Shown: positions 47,734 through 59,939, counted from the first letter of the stretch. The stretch is DNA of 64,000 nt from Plasmopara viticola (GCA_001695595.3 MBPM02000168.1:1-64000); one strand, 5' to 3'. Made by a program: numbers and translations. Notes: generated from the letters alone by a model not told the origin.

Positions 47734-48084
47734 TATTGAAGGTAACCGGTTTCCCTCCGTTTTATTCCGGTTTCCAAGGCTGTCCAATACGAGCGGCTGT
47801 CCAACGGTTCAAACATACAACGATGACGCCATGGATGGACACACGGACAGGCGCACTCAGGATGATTGCGCCCGGATGGGAAGATGATTGCGCCCAGATG
47901 GTAAGCTCTTTTGATTGGCTTAGATAATTGAATGGCTTAGATGTAGCAAGGAGTTGTGAACTAAGGACCAAATTAATAAACTCACTTCCAAATATTCCTT
48001 CTTCTACTCAAGTGTCTTCGCTCCGGTTTTCCTCCGCGCAGACTCTTCGGTTTTTCTCCTTCGTCCTCTTCAGCTTATTCAACA
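47734..48084 (+). repeat. B5 5' LTR (type II)
   Basis: 351 bp, TATTGAAGGTAACCGG to TATTCAACA. A-like central block (GATGATTGCGCCCGG repeat, TTGGCTTAGATAATTGAATGG). AATAAA at 47975-47980 and TCACTTCCAAATATTCC at 47982-47998. Confidence 0.93.
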
Positions 48085-48098
48085 GGTTATGAGCCCAA
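48085..48098 (+). other. Primer-binding site with start codon (B5)
   Basis: GGTTATGAGCCCAA, with the ATG at 48089 starting the long ORF. Confidence 0.8.
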
Positions 48099-51000
48099 CG
48101 ACCATGTCTTCTACGCACAACGTCTCGGCCAAGATCGCCATCGAGAAATTCAACGGCGACAACTTTGCCACGTGGAACCGCTACATGCGTGGCGTGTTCC
48201 TGACCAAGTCGGTATGGCACGTAGTCAACCGGGAGGTGACTCCGACCTTCGCCGACGCACGTGCTGCGGACGAGTATGTCAAGACCAGCAACGTTGCTTT
48301 TGGTCTGATGCTCTTGCATATGGAGGCCGACTACCATCACGTGGTTGATGACTGCGAGGAAGCGTGGGTCGCGTGGCAGCGTATCAAGACACTTTACGGT
48401 GGATCACAGAAGGCTGGGCGCATCTACTTGAAGCGTCAACTCTTCAGTATGGAGATGGCGGAAGGCGACAACGTCATGCACCACTGCAACGAAGTTCTCA
48501 ACATCAGCGCCAAGCTCAGCAGTATTGGTGCCAAGATGGAGGATGAAGATGTTGCGATCTGCTTGCTGCGGAGTCTCCCTAAAAGTTTTGAGAACGTTGT
48601 TCTTAACTTGGAGATTAGCAACGCGGAACTGCGGACGCAAGACGTTGTGAAAGTGCTCACGAATGAGCATATCAAGCGTCAAAGTGCAAAGACTCCGGTG
48701 GTTAAGACTGAAGATGCGGTGAAGGCATTTAGTGCTGAGCGTGAGTCTCGCCAATGCACATACTGTGGAAAATTGGGGCACTCCGTGGAGAGGTGCTGGA
48801 CCAAGCAAAAAGACGACAATCGAGGTGCTCGACGCGGCGGCCAAGCTCGTGGACGCGGAGCCAACAATATCTACTATCGACCCAATGATGATTACGAGTA
48901 CGACCGTGTTGCGTTTGCTGTATCGCTGGAATGTGGACTTTCAAGTGGCAAGAATATGCCAGGGATGTGGGCGATTGACAGTGGTGCTACTCATCACATC
49001 TGCAACAACAAGGCCAAGTTCGTCATGCTGAATGAGCAAGATAAAGGCGAGCTATCGGTGGCTGACGGCAACAAGGCCGAGATCAAGGGCGTTGGCATCA
49101 TCATTGAACGAGTGGTTCTGTCCGATGGTGAAGAACGCGACATCGAAATCAAGGATGCATTATACGTGCCGATGATGAACAAGAACCTGCTATCAGTACC
49201 TCAGATCAACAAAAGTGGCAAGTTTAAAGTGGTGTTTGATGGCGCACACATGCACATTGCACGGAAATCTTCGCATCAAGTGGTGGCCACAGCAGATCTT
49301 GTGGATGGACTATATTGGCTTCGTACGGCTCAGCGCTCGGCAAATGCGACTACACGTGGAAACAGTGGTGTCGACTTACACGCGCGTATGGGTCATGCTC
49401 CAGTCGACGTGCTTCGCAAAATGGTGACTACCAACATGATCAAGGATGCATGCGTGCCTATTAAGTCAAGTGGATCAAATGCATGCCGAGGGTGTCAGCA
49501 AGGAAAGATGGTCCAAAAACCATTCCCAAGCAACCAGGACAAGCGCAGCTACGACACATTTGAGCTGATCCACTTTGACATCTGTGGGCCCATGGAGACA
49601 AACTCTCTCGGCGGGAGCAAGTATCTCTTGCTAATCGTGGATGAAGCTAGCGGGTGTATGAAGGGTTTCTGCTTGCGCGCCAAGTCCGAAAGCGAGGAAT
49701 GCGTCAAGAAGTACATCTTGATGGTGCAGACACAGTTCAGCAAGAAGGTCAAGTTTGTACGACACGACGGAGCCCGCGAATTTGCAGCAAGCTCGCTTCA
49801 AGGTTTCTACGAAGATGAAGGTATCGAGCAGCAAACTACGGTGCCATACGCACACCAGACTAACGGCACAGCGGAGCGCGCCATCAGAACCATCGTCACA
49901 ATCGGCCGCAGCATACTGCACCATGCCAAGTTGGACAAGTGTTTTTGGGGTGAGGCTGCTATGGTGGCTATCTACATCAAGAATCGCCTTCCGTCGCCCA
50001 AGGTTAGCAACAAGACTCCTTTTGAGATCGTGCACAAGTTCAAGCCAAGCGTCAAACATATGCGTGTTTTCGGGTGCCGGACTTACGTTCTCACTCCGAA
50101 AGAAAAGCGGCTCAAGTGGGACCCCAAGGCTCGTGCAGGGATTTTCGTGGGTTACGAAGAGGTGTCCAAGGCTTATAGGGTTTTTGATATTGAGGCTGGA
50201 CAAGTGGTGATTACTCGCGATGTCACCTTCGACGAATCAAGTTTCGGCATCTTGGATGTGAGTAGTGGTGATCATGAAGATGACGACGATGATTTCGACC
50301 TCGACTCGCTAAGCATCAATGATCTGGATGCAGCTCATCCGATGATCTTCAAGCAGGCGGGAAAGCGCAAGGAGCGTACAAGTGTGACGAATACTGATCG
50401 CAACTCGACAAGTACCAACCATGAGCATCACGGAGCTGGACTTGAAGAGGGAAGCGCTCCTGAAGGGTCAAACGAACGTCGAGCCAAGCGCAGATCAGTC
50501 GAGCGGACATCACGTTTTCCCGTGGATGAAGAAGAGAAAGCCACACCGGATGATGACGCTACCCCTCCTGTCTTTTGGCGAGCAAGTGCAAACGCGGTCG
50601 AAGCCGGCGATCTGTCAGAGCCAACGACATTTCAAGATGCTATTAGCGGGCCTGACCAAGTTCACTGGCGCAAGGCTATCCATGCAGAACTGGACTCGTT
50701 GCACCTTCGTGGCGTGTTTCGAGCCGCTAAACTGCCCACCGGACAGCAAGCCATTGGAACCAAGTGGGTGTTCAAGATTAAGCGCAAGGCCGACGGATCC
50801 ATTGAAAAGTACAAGGCGCGTCTCGTGGCTAAAGGATTCAAGCAAAAAATTGGCATCGATTATACGGAAATGTTCTCGCCCGTTGTCAAGTATGTGACAT
50901 TGCGAATGGTGATCAGCTTGACCAAGTTCTTTGGGTGGCCTCTGGATCAACTGGATGTGGTGACGGCGTTCCTTTACGGCGTTATGAAAGAAGTTGTGTA

Positions 51001-52168
51001 TTGTATGGTACCCGAAGGTATGGAGCTTGACGGTGACCACAACTGTTTGAAATTGGTCAGGGCGATTTACGGCCTGAAGCAAGCTTCGCGCGTATGGAAC
51101 GAGACGTTTGACGAGTTTGTATGCTCGATCGGATTTCAAGTGTCCCATTTCGACCCCTGTCTGTACATCAAGGTAACGGACGGCAAGTGTGTACTTTTGC
51201 TGGTATACGTCGATGATGTGCTCGTTACCGGCAGCTCGAATGAGCTGATCGCGCGAACCAAGAGTGACTTGAAGATGCGCTTCGAGATGACGGACAGCGG
51301 TGAATGCGTCTTCGTCCTGGGTATGGAGCTGGTAAAACACCCTGACGGCAGCGTGACAGTGTGCCAGCGGCGCTACATCGAAGACATACTCAAGCGCTTC
51401 GGCATGCACGACAGCAAGCCCGTTATAAGCCCGGCGGATCCAAGCACTCGACTTGTGCCAAGTTACAAGCCGACAGCAACAAGCGTTCCGTTCCGTGAAG
51501 CAATCGGTGCACTTATGCATCTAATGACAGCGACTCGCCCGGATATCGCCTTTGCCGTTGGATATGCGTCGCGGTTCATGGAAAACCCTCGAGACGAGCA
51601 TTGGACTGCAGTCAAGAGAATTCTCCGCTACCTCCAAGGAACCAAGTCGCATGGACTCTGTTTTAAGCCCGGAAACAAAGTGGACTTCCGCGCATACTCG
51701 GACGCGGACTGGGCAGGCGACCACACGGACCGCAAGTCGACTTCGGGCTACGCGTTCATATTAATGAACGCACCCATCAGTTGGGGAAGCAAGAAGCAGT
51801 CAAGTGTGTCGCTCTCCACCAGCGAAGCAGAGTACATCGCTTTAAGTCTGGCTATACAAGAAGGCAAGTGGATCCATCATCTCCTGCACGAGATTTTGAC
51901 GGCTGCGAATGAGACCACGCCGGAACTCAAGATCTTTGAGGACAATCAGTCATGCATCAAGATGACGAAGAATCCAGTGAACCATGGACGTGCCAAGCAC
52001 ATCGACATCAAGTACCATCACATCCGTGATGAAGTCAAACGCGGTGAAGTCAAGCTGGAGTACTGCGAGACAGCCATCATGCTCGCGAACATCATGACCA
52101 AGGCTCTTCCAGGACCACGTCACAAGGACATGACGACAGCTCTCGGCATCCACGCGTGTTCGCATTGA
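48089..52168 (+). CDS. Intact B-type Gag-Pol polyprotein (B5/X chimera), 1359 aa
   Basis: A full-length copia polyprotein without interruption. It would form the particle, cut itself, reverse-transcribe and integrate. Residues: Gag from 1 ([15 protein letters not shown] near 15); CCHC knuckle [14 protein letters not shown] from 223; protease DSGA at 297; integrase zinc H431/H436/C466/C469; catalytic D497, D560, E596 (DD35E); Asp-rich linker; RT YVDD at 1040-1043; RNase H D1205 and D1207, TSEAEYIAL, end GIHACSH. The sequence equals B6 up to codon about 1062-1071 and then becomes a different, divergent type joined to the X LTR, so the protein is a recombinant. SPVV is preceded by TEM where relatives have TET. 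Its two flanking LTRs differ in type, which should impair strand transfer. Confidence 0.92.
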   Translation: MSPTTMSSTHNVSAKIAIEKFNGDNFATWNRYMRGVFLTKSVWHVVNREVTPTFADARAADEYVKTSNVAFGLMLLHMEADYHHVVDDCEEAWVAWQRIKTLYGGSQKAGRIYLKRQLFSMEMAEGDNVMHHCNEVLNISAKLSSIGAKMEDEDVAICLLRSLPKSFENVVLNLEISNAELRTQDVVKVLTNEHIKRQSAKTPVVKTEDAVKAFSAERESRQCTYCGKLGHSVERCWTKQKDDNRGARRGGQARGRGANNIYYRPNDDYEYDRVAFAVSLECGLSSGKNMPGMWAIDSGATHHICNNKAKFVMLNEQDKGELSVADGNKAEIKGVGIIIERVVLSDGEERDIEIKDALYVPMMNKNLLSVPQINKSGKFKVVFDGAHMHIARKSSHQVVATADLVDGLYWLRTAQRSANATTRGNSGVDLHARMGHAPVDVLRKMVTTNMIKDACVPIKSSGSNACRGCQQGKMVQKPFPSNQDKRSYDTFELIHFDICGPMETNSLGGSKYLLLIVDEASGCMKGFCLRAKSESEECVKKYILMVQTQFSKKVKFVRHDGAREFAASSLQGFYEDEGIEQQTTVPYAHQTNGTAERAIRTIVTIGRSILHHAKLDKCFWGEAAMVAIYIKNRLPSPKVSNKTPFEIVHKFKPSVKHMRVFGCRTYVLTPKEKRLKWDPKARAGIFVGYEEVSKAYRVFDIEAGQVVITRDVTFDESSFGILDVSSGDHEDDDDDFDLDSLSINDLDAAHPMIFKQAGKRKERTSVTNTDRNSTSTNHEHHGAGLEEGSAPEGSNERRAKRRSVERTSRFPVDEEEKATPDDDATPPVFWRASANAVEAGDLSEPTTFQDAISGPDQVHWRKAIHAELDSLHLRGVFRAAKLPTGQQAIGTKWVFKIKRKADGSIEKYKARLVAKGFKQKIGIDYTEMFSPVVKYVTLRMVISLTKFFGWPLDQLDVVTAFLYGVMKEVVYCMVPEGMELDGDHNCLKLVRAIYGLKQASRVWNETFDEFVCSIGFQVSHFDPCLYIKVTDGKCVLLLVYVDDVLVTGSSNELIARTKSDLKMRFEMTDSGECVFVLGMELVKHPDGSVTVCQRRYIEDILKRFGMHDSKPVISPADPSTRLVPSYKPTATSVPFREAIGALMHLMTATRPDIAFAVGYASRFMENPRDEHWTAVKRILRYLQGTKSHGLCFKPGNKVDFRAYSDADWAGDHTDRKSTSGYAFILMNAPISWGSKKQSSVSLSTSEAEYIALSLAIQEGKWIHHLLHEILTAANETTPELKIFEDNQSCIKMTKNPVNHGRAKHIDIKYHHIRDEVKRGEVKLEYCETAIMLANIMTKALPGPRHKDMTTALGIHACSH
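48200..51300 (+). repeat. Near-identical gag-pol segment, first copy
   Basis: 3.1 kb repeated at 52468-55568 (offset 4268 bp); I noticed one amino-acid difference (KIGIDY versus KIGTDY) before the last 27 shared bases. After 51300 the copies diverge sharply. Confidence 0.88.
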
Positions 52169-52175
52169 GGGGGCG

Positions 52176-52467
52176 TGTTAAGGATAACCGGTCTATGGTA
52201 CAATGTACCAATTGCACCCATTGACCGGTTAGCCCGAACCGGTCCAATACGATCGCACGTTGATTAGACGAGTAGGATGATTGGACGAGTAAGGAATGAT
52301 TGTGATTAGACGAACTAAATGATAGGAAGAGCTAGTGCATGTCTCATCAGCTAGAAATAACATTAAATGAATCACTTTCGAATCTTCCTTCAACAGCTCA
52401 AGTGCCTTCTTCGCTCTTCGCTCCCCGCAAGCTTCGCTCCCGACTCCTTCGCTTCAGAAATCCAACA
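52176..52467 (+). repeat. X 3' LTR (B-type, type III-like)
   Basis: 292 bp from TGTTAAGGATAACCGG to AAATCCAACA, after GAGGGGGCG of the B5/X pol end. Related to the B4 LTR (ATTAGACGAGTAGG..TGATTGGACGA). TCACTTTCGAATCTTCC from 52372. The next bases are CTGAC, within a gag gene. Confidence 0.88.
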
Positions 52468-55400
52468 CTGACCAAGTCGGTATGGCACGTAGTCAACCGG
52501 GAGGTGACTCCGACCTTCGCCGACGCACGTGCTGCGGACGAGTATGTCAAGACCAGCAACGTTGCTTTTGGTCTGATGCTCTTGCATATGGAGGCCGACT
52601 ACCATCACGTGGTTGATGACTGCGAGGAAGCGTGGGTCGCGTGGCAGCGTATCAAGACACTTTACGGTGGATCACAGAAGGCTGGGCGCATCTACTTGAA
52701 GCGTCAACTCTTCAGTATGGAGATGGCGGAAGGCGACAACGTCATGCACCACTGCAACGAAGTTCTCAACATCAGCGCCAAGCTCAGCAGTATTGGTGCC
52801 AAGATGGAGGATGAAGATGTTGCGATCTGCTTGCTGCGGAGTCTCCCTAAAAGTTTTGAGAACGTTGTTCTTAACTTGGAGATTAGCAACGCGGAACTGC
52901 GGACGCAAGACGTTGTGAAAGTGCTCACGAATGAGCATATCAAGCGTCAAAGTGCAAAGACTCCGGTGGTTAAGACTGAAGATGCGGTGAAGGCATTTAG
53001 TGCTGAGCGTGAGTCTCGCCAATGCACATACTGTGGAAAATTGGGGCACTCCGTGGAGAGGTGCTGGACCAAGCAAAAAGACGACAATCGAGGTGCTCGA
53101 CGCGGCGGCCAAGCTCGTGGACGCGGAGCCAACAATATCTACTATCGACCCAATGATGATTACGAGTACGACCGTGTTGCGTTTGCTGTATCGCTGGAAT
53201 GTGGACTTTCAAGTGGCAAGAATATGCCAGGGATGTGGGCGATTGACAGTGGTGCTACTCATCACATCTGCAACAACAAGGCCAAGTTCGTCATGCTGAA
53301 TGAGCAAGATAAAGGCGAGCTATCGGTGGCTGACGGCAACAAGGCCGAGATCAAGGGCGTTGGCATCATCATTGAACGAGTGGTTCTGTCCGATGGTGAA
53401 GAACGCGACATCGAAATCAAGGATGCATTATACGTGCCGATGATGAACAAGAACCTGCTATCAGTACCTCAGATCAACAAAAGTGGCAAGTTTAAAGTGG
53501 TGTTTGATGGCGCACACATGCACATTGCACGGAAATCTTCGCATCAAGTGGTGGCCACAGCAGATCTTGTGGATGGACTATATTGGCTTCGTACGGCTCA
53601 GCGCTCGGCAAATGCGACTACACGTGGAAACAGTGGTGTCGACTTACACGCGCGTATGGGTCATGCTCCAGTCGACGTGCTTCGCAAAATGGTGACTACC
53701 AACATGATCAAGGATGCATGCGTGCCTATTAAGTCAAGTGGATCAAATGCATGCCGAGGGTGTCAGCAAGGAAAGATGGTCCAAAAACCATTCCCAAGCA
53801 ACCAGGACAAGCGCAGCTACGACACATTTGAGCTGATCCACTTTGACATCTGTGGGCCCATGGAGACAAACTCTCTCGGCGGGAGCAAGTATCTCTTGCT
53901 AATCGTGGATGAAGCTAGCGGGTGTATGAAGGGTTTCTGCTTGCGCGCCAAGTCCGAAAGCGAGGAATGCGTCAAGAAGTACATCTTGATGGTGCAGACA
54001 CAGTTCAGCAAGAAGGTCAAGTTTGTACGACACGACGGAGCCCGCGAATTTGCAGCAAGCTCGCTTCAAGGTTTCTACGAAGATGAAGGTATCGAGCAGC
54101 AAACTACGGTGCCATACGCACACCAGACTAACGGCACAGCGGAGCGCGCCATCAGAACCATCGTCACAATCGGCCGCAGCATACTGCACCATGCCAAGTT
54201 GGACAAGTGTTTTTGGGGTGAGGCTGCTATGGTGGCTATCTACATCAAGAATCGCCTTCCGTCGCCCAAGGTTAGCAACAAGACTCCTTTTGAGATCGTG
54301 CACAAGTTCAAGCCAAGCGTCAAACATATGCGTGTTTTCGGGTGCCGGACTTACGTTCTCACTCCGAAAGAAAAGCGGCTCAAGTGGGACCCCAAGGCTC
54401 GTGCAGGGATTTTCGTGGGTTACGAAGAGGTGTCCAAGGCTTATAGGGTTTTTGATATTGAGGCTGGACAAGTGGTGATTACTCGCGATGTCACCTTCGA
54501 CGAATCAAGTTTCGGCATCTTGGATGTGAGTAGTGGTGATCATGAAGATGACGACGATGATTTCGACCTCGACTCGCTAAGCATCAATGATCTGGATGCA
54601 GCTCATCCGATGATCTTCAAGCAGGCGGGAAAGCGCAAGGAGCGTACAAGTGTGACGAATACTGATCGCAACTCGACAAGTACCAACCATGAGCATCACG
54701 GAGCTGGACTTGAAGAGGGAAGCGCTCCTGAAGGGTCAAACGAACGTCGAGCCAAGCGCAGATCAGTCGAGCGGACATCACGTTTTCCCGTGGATGAAGA
54801 AGAGAAAGCCACACCGGATGATGACGCTACCCCTCCTGTCTTTTGGCGAGCAAGTGCAAACGCGGTCGAAGCCGGCGATCTGTCAGAGCCAACGACATTT
54901 CAAGATGCTATTAGCGGGCCTGACCAAGTTCACTGGCGCAAGGCTATCCATGCAGAACTGGACTCGTTGCACCTTCGTGGCGTGTTTCGAGCCGCTAAAC
55001 TGCCCACCGGACAGCAAGCCATTGGAACCAAGTGGGTGTTCAAGATTAAGCGCAAGGCCGACGGATCCATTGAAAAGTACAAGGCGCGTCTCGTGGCTAA
55101 AGGATTCAAGCAAAAAATTGGCACCGATTATACGGAAATGTTCTCGCCCGTTGTCAAGTATGTGACATTGCGAATGGTGATCAGCTTGACCAAGTTCTTT
55201 GGGTGGCCTCTGGATCAACTGGATGTGGTGACGGCGTTCCTTTACGGCGTTATGAAAGAAGTTGTGTATTGTATGGTACCCGAAGGTATGGAGCTTGACG
55301 GTGACCACAACTGTTTGAAATTGGTCAGGGCGATTTACGGCCTGAAGCAAGCTTCGCGCGTATGGAACGAGACGTTTGACGAGTTTGTATGCTCGATCGG

Positions 55401-56439
55401 ATTTCAAGTGTCCCATTTCGACCCCTGTCTGTACATCAAGGTAACGGACGGCAAGTGTGTACTTTTGCTGGTATACGTCGATGATGTGCTCGTTACCGGC
55501 AGCTCGAATGAGCTGATCGCGCGAACCAAGAGTGACTTGAGGATGCGCTTCGAGATGACGGACAGCGGCAAGTGTGCGTTTGTTTTGGGCATTGAGCTAG
55601 TGGACAACGCTGATGGCAGCGTGACAATGTGCCAGCGACGTTACGTGGAGGACATTCTCAAGCGTTTTGAAATGGACGACTGCAAGGCTGTGATTAGTCC
55701 GACGGACATAAGTTTACGACTCGTTTCGAGCAATGTAACATCCAAGGTCAACGCTCCATTTCGTGAAGCAGTGGGTGCTCTCATGCACTTGGCAACAGCG
55801 ACACGTCCAGACATCGCTTTTGCTGTTGGCTACGTTTCGCGCTTCATGGAGAACCCACAAGCCGAGCACTGGAATGCAGTTAAGCGTATTCTACGCTATC
55901 TGCAAGGAACCAAGTCACACGGTCTTTGCTTCAAGTCTGGCAACAAGGTGGACTTTCTTGGATATTCCGACGCGGACCGGGCTGGAGATCATGCTGACCG
56001 CAAGTCGACTTCGGGCTATGTGTATTTGCTGATGGGTGCTCCTGTAAGCTGGGGAAGCAAGAAGCAGTCAAGTGTGTCGCTGTCTACAAGCGAAGTGGAG
56101 TACATCGCGCTAAGTCTTGCGATTCAGGAAGGCAAGTGGGTGCATCGTCTACTCTGCGAGATTCTAGCTGCAGCGATGGATAAGTCGGACCCCGAGCTAA
56201 AGATCATGGAAGACAACCAGTCGTGTATCAAGATGACGAAGAATCCGGTAAATCATGGTCGGGCCAAGCACATCGACATCAAGTATCACCACATTCGTGA
56301 TGAAGTCAAGCGCGGTGAAGTGGAGTTGGAGTACTGCGAGACTGCGATCATGCTGGCGGACATCATGACGAAAGGGCTGCCAGGACCACGTCATGCCGAC
56401 CTAATGAAGGCTCTCGGGATTCACGCGTGCTCGTATTGA
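52468..56439 (+). pseudogene. B6 gag-pol: open frame lacking its Gag start and PBS
   Basis: Begins at Gag codons for [10 protein letters not shown], directly after the X LTR, and is open for 1323 codons to TGA at 56437-56439 (end GIHACSY). Knuckle, protease, integrase, RT YVDD and RNase H are all present, but two RNase H motifs are changed: DADWAGD reads DADRAGD and TSEAEY reads TSEVEY. The frame happens to stay open upstream into the LTR to an ATG at 52339, but that ATG precedes the presumed start site. Without a PBS the RNA could not be primed normally; the proteins could still act in trans. Confidence 0.87.
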
Positions 56440-56446
56440 GGGGGAG

Positions 56447-56797
56447 TATTGAAGGTAACCGGTTTCTCTCCGTTTTATTCCGGTTTCCAAGGCTGTCCAA
56501 TACGAGCGGCTGTCCAACGGTTCAAACATACAACGGTGACGCCATGGATGGACACACGGACAGGCGCACTCAGGATGATTGCGCCCGGATGGGAAGATGA
56601 TTGCGCCCAGATGGTAAGCTCTTTTGATTGGCTTAGATAATTGAATGGCTTAGATGTAGCAAGGAGTTGTGAACTAAGGACCAAATTAATAAACTCACTT
56701 CCAAATATTCCTTCTTCTACTCAAGTGTCTTCGCTCCGGTTTTCCTCCGCGCAGACTCTTCGGTTTTTCTCCTTCGTCCTCTTCAGCTTATTCAACA
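56447..56797 (+). repeat. B6/outer element 3' LTR (type II)
   Basis: 351 bp, TATTGAAGGTAACCGG to TATTCAACA, after GAGGGGGAG. Matches 47734-48084 with about two differences and is followed by target copy CTGAG (56798-56802). Confidence 0.93.
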
Positions 56798-56802
56798 CTG
56801 AG

Positions 56803-56949
56803 TTCACCAAGATCTGTCATCTCAAGCCGATTGCTCAGCATGCGCTTAGTCGATTCAGTGAGCTCTTCGTTGCCACTTGCGATGATAAGGTCGTCAACGT
56901 AAAGAACCACAAAAGCCATGTCACCGTTACCATTCTGTTTGACGTAGAT
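56803..56949 (-). pseudogene. A5 RT fragment beyond the B compound
   Basis: The minus strand encodes IYVKQNGNGDMAFVVLYVDD, then LIIASGNEELTESTK and LEMTDLGEL, ending exactly where A5 pol resumes at 47733 and, in the duplicated copy, at 37085. It is cut on its 5' side by the A4 LTR in the codon before IYVK. Confidence 0.87.
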
Positions 56950-57228
56950 ATTGAATAAAGGTCACTTGAGCTGAAGATGGCAAAATGCAAAGTAAATATA
57001 TTTAATGGTCCTTAGTTCACAACTACATGCTACCTCTAAGCCAATGATTTATCTAAGCCAATCAGAATGACTCACCATCCGGGCGTAATCATCTTCCCAT
57101 CCCGAAACCGATCTTTTGCCCATCTTGAACCCGCTCTTTAAGTCAGTCATCAACTGATTGCAGATACCGGTACTTACCGGTATGAAGTCGCTGGTCGAGG
57201 CGTTACTTTTACAGCATCTTCGACAACA
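56950..57228 (-). repeat. A4 3' LTR
   Basis: About 279 bp on the minus strand, starting TGTTGTCGAAGATGC; the outer end is slightly altered (ATTGAATAAAGG for TGTTGAAAAAGG), so the left boundary is uncertain by one or two bases. The Pol stop lies 55 bp in. Confidence 0.84.
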
Positions 57229-59658
57229 CTCCCACTCGACTTGTCAGCCTTCGCCTTCTGTATACCAAGCTTGCTTCGGAGTACACAAAACTGCATCGCA
57301 GGAATCGGCTTGGTCATTATGTCGGCAAGCATGTCGAGAGTAGAGATGTACTCGAGAATCACTTGACCATCTTCAACCTTTTCACGTACAAAATGGTATC
57401 GAATGTCGATGTGCTTGGTTCGTGTATGAGCTTCCGGGTTCTTCGCTAGTGCAATCGAGCCTTGATTATCTTCATAAATCTTGATCGCTGCATCCGGGGA
57501 CATCTCTCCCAGCTCACACATAAACGCCTTGAGCCATATTGCCTCTTGCGTAGCCTCTGACAATGCCATGTATTCAGCTTCCGTAGACGACAGTGCCACC
57601 GTACGCTGTTTCTTGCTCTTCAAGCTGACACATCCACCGCTCATCATAAAGGCGTAGCCGCTTGTACTCCTTCGCGACATTGTATCTCCGGCCCAGTCCG
57701 CATCCGAAAATCCTTGCAATTGATCATGATTCGCTGCTTGAAATTCAATACCGTGCGTCCTTTGTACCTTGGATATACCTGAAGACTTTCTTTAACGCTT
57801 GCCAGTGTGTCGGACATGGGTCTGCTGCAAATTGGCTGAGTACTCCCACTGCCGCAGCGAGATCCGGACGCGTACCGACCATAAGATACATCAGGCAACC
57901 AATAGCATTTCGATATGGCACACCGGTCATGGTTTCACCGTGTTTGCATCCTCCTTCGCACATTGACTTGGTAAGTTTGAGTCCTGGATCTTGCGGAGTT
58001 CTGACGGGCTTGCTCTTTTCCATATTGAACTTGGTTAAAATTTCGCACGCGAACTTGGTTTGCCGCATCGTCAGAGTCCCGATCTTCAAATTTTGCTCGA
58101 TCTCAATTCCAAGAAAGAAGTGAAGTTGCCCCAAATCCGTCATCTCGAATCGTTTGCTGAGTGCGTGCTTGGTTTCCTGGAGCATCTTGCTAGCATTGCA
58201 GGCCAAAATTAGATCGTCGACGTAAAGTGCTACGAACATCATGTCATGGCCATCCCGCTTCACATACACGCAGTGATCAGATTCACACTTCTTGAAGTCC
58301 AGGCCCAACATGAAGTCGTCAATGGTTTTGTTCCACATGCGAGGCGATTGCTTCAGCCCGTACAGTGACCGCTGTAACTTGCACACGTAGTCTGGGTTGG
58401 CCTTGTCTGTAAAGCCGTCAGGCTGCGTCATGTAGATATCTTCGTCAAGCTGGCCGTTGAGAAACGCTGTTTTGACATCCATCTGATGAAGTGCGAGTCC
58501 GTACTCGGCAGCCAGACTGAGTAAAATCCGAATCGACGTAAACTTGGCCACAGGTGCAAACGTTTCTTCATAATCAATGCCGAATTTTTGAGAGAACCCT
58601 TTGGCCACCAAACGCGCTTTGAATCGCTCGACTTCGCCGGCTTGATTCTCCTTGACACGAAACACCCATCGATTGCCGATTGCCTTGCGTCCTTTTGGTA
58701 GTGGTACGAGCGTCCATGTCTTGTTCTTTTGTAGCGAGTCCATTTCCGAATCGCATGCCTTCTTCCATTTAGCTGCGTCGTCGGATTCCATCGCCGACTT
58801 AAAGGTGGTCGGCAACTCTCCCACTGAATCCACAACGTACGCAGCCTCAAAGTCTTGCGCTGTGGCTGACATTTCTTCAAGTGATTGATATCGACCTTGT
58901 CGTTTAGACCTTGGCACTTCAGTTGCTTTTTCGAGCGATTGGGTCCGTTGGTGACGCTTACTGCCAGGCTCAACCTCTTCTTCCTGCGCAGATTCCTCGG
59001 CTTCGTATTCCATCTGGTCATGCTGTGAGGATTCCTGATCGGTCGCTTCATCATCATCCTGAACAACAACTTCATTGTAGCGACGGTTGCTCCTCCCACT
59101 GTCAAAAGTATCTTCCATAAACTTTGCGTCACGACTCACCAGCACACGACCACTTTCTATTTCTTCAAATCGATACGCTTTCTCATGTTCCGAGTAGCCA
59201 AGAAATCGACAGCGTACTGACCGAGCGTCAAACTTGCTGCGCTTTTCCTTTGGAATCGAGACAAAAGCATGGCATCCGAAAACCTTCAAATTCGTCAGCA
59301 CAGGTCTTCTTTTAGTCCAATCTTGGTATGGCGATTTATCCATAGCAATACCTCGCGTCGGGCAACGATTGCGAAGGAAAGCGGAGGTCATAACAGCCTC
59401 TCCCCAATAAGTCTTTGGAAGTCCAGCGTGCTCGATCATGCATCTTGCACATTCCACCAAAGCCCGGTTTATGCGTTCAGCCACTCCATTAAGCTGTGGT
59501 GTATAAGGAGGCGTAAACTTCTGCTCGATACCACGTCGCTTGCAGAACTTGGCCATGTCACCCGATGTGTACTCACCTCCATTATCGCAGCGAAGTACTT
59601 TGACAACTTTGCCAGTCTGAGTTTCGGCAAACGCAACAAACTCGGCAAATTTGGTGGC
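57174..59658 (-). pseudogene. A4 pol (integrase core to RNase H), one frameshift
   Basis: One minus-strand frame runs from 59658 to about 57752: integrase CDNGGEYTSG and GVAERINRALVE, VFGCHAFVSIPKEKRSKF, an acidic linker, RT (ALVPLPKGRK-type region, HQMDVKTAFLNGQL, YVDDLILACN, FFLGIEIEQN). One extra G near 57752 (QGTKDAR) shifts the frame ahead of FSDADWAGD. The second frame completes RNase H ([31 protein letters not shown]) and stops inside the LTR after TPRPATSYR. Apart from that one base, the visible part is intact. Confidence 0.88.
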
Positions 59659-59939
59659 TGTTGTCGAAGATGCTGGTGATGATACGCCTCGACCAGCGAC
59701 TACATATCAGTAAGTATTGGTATCTGCAATCAGTTGATGACTGACTGAGGGAGCGGGTTCAAGATGGGCAAATGATCGGTTTCGGGATGGGAAGATGATT
59801 GCGCCCGGATGGTGAGTTGTTCTGATTGGCTTAGATAAATCATTGGCTTAGAGGTAGCATGTAGTTGTGAACTAAGGACCTTTTTAAATATATTCACTTT
59901 GCATTTTGCCAACTAGTGCTCACTTCGACCTTTTCAACA
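59659..59939 (+). repeat. A3 5' LTR
   Basis: 281 bp, TGTTGTCGAAG to TTTTCAACA, one 22-bp unit at about 59785-59806. The in-LTR TAA is at 59711-59713, 55 bp from the start. Confidence 0.94.
59894..59907 (+). promoter_or_regulatory. Oomycete-like core promoter in A3 LTR
   Basis: TCACTTTGCATTTT, identical to A1 and A2, 32 bp before the LTR end. As the A3 coding frame is intact, this is the most likely functional copy. Confidence 0.6.

Larger units (their letters stand above)
37738..48385 (+). repeat. Tandem duplication, right unit
   Basis: 10648 bp. Offset to the left unit is 9981 bp in the gag segment before 38757 and 10648 bp from A9 onward. About a dozen differences noted by eye over roughly 9 kb, so the event is very recent or an assembly duplication. 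Confidence 0.88.
47734..56797 (+). mobile_element. B5/X/B6 compound B-type element
   Basis: Outer LTRs of 351 bp (47734-48084 and 56447-56797, about two differences) with target duplication CTGAG. Between them lie two gag-pol bodies separated by one LTR of another type (52176-52467). Bodies are nearly identical over 48200-51300 and 52468-55568, then diverge. This fits insertion of an element X in the gag of the outer element, followed by recombination that removed X's left half. Confidence 0.88.
56950..59658 (-). mobile_element. A4: A-type copia, 5' part cut off by A3
   Basis: 3' LTR, RNase H, RT and integrase core on the minus strand, inserted in A5. A3 interrupts it in the integrase core; A4's gag and 5' LTR are expected to the right of A3, outside the window. 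Confidence 0.87.

Noticed and set aside
49631..50203. Antisense ORFs of 150-300 codons opposite integrase and RT (also 50615-51520, 53899-54471)
   Set aside because: Repeated shadows of the sense frame in each B copy; no start context or known family.
52339..52467. ATG at 52339 as the true start of B6 Gag-Pol
   Set aside because: It lies within the X LTR upstream of the initiator-like motif (52372), and the 43 added residues resemble no Gag N-terminus.
56641..56958. Small plus-strand ORF across the outer 3' LTR and A5 fragment
   Set aside because: It spans an LTR boundary and the antisense of A5 RT; accidental.
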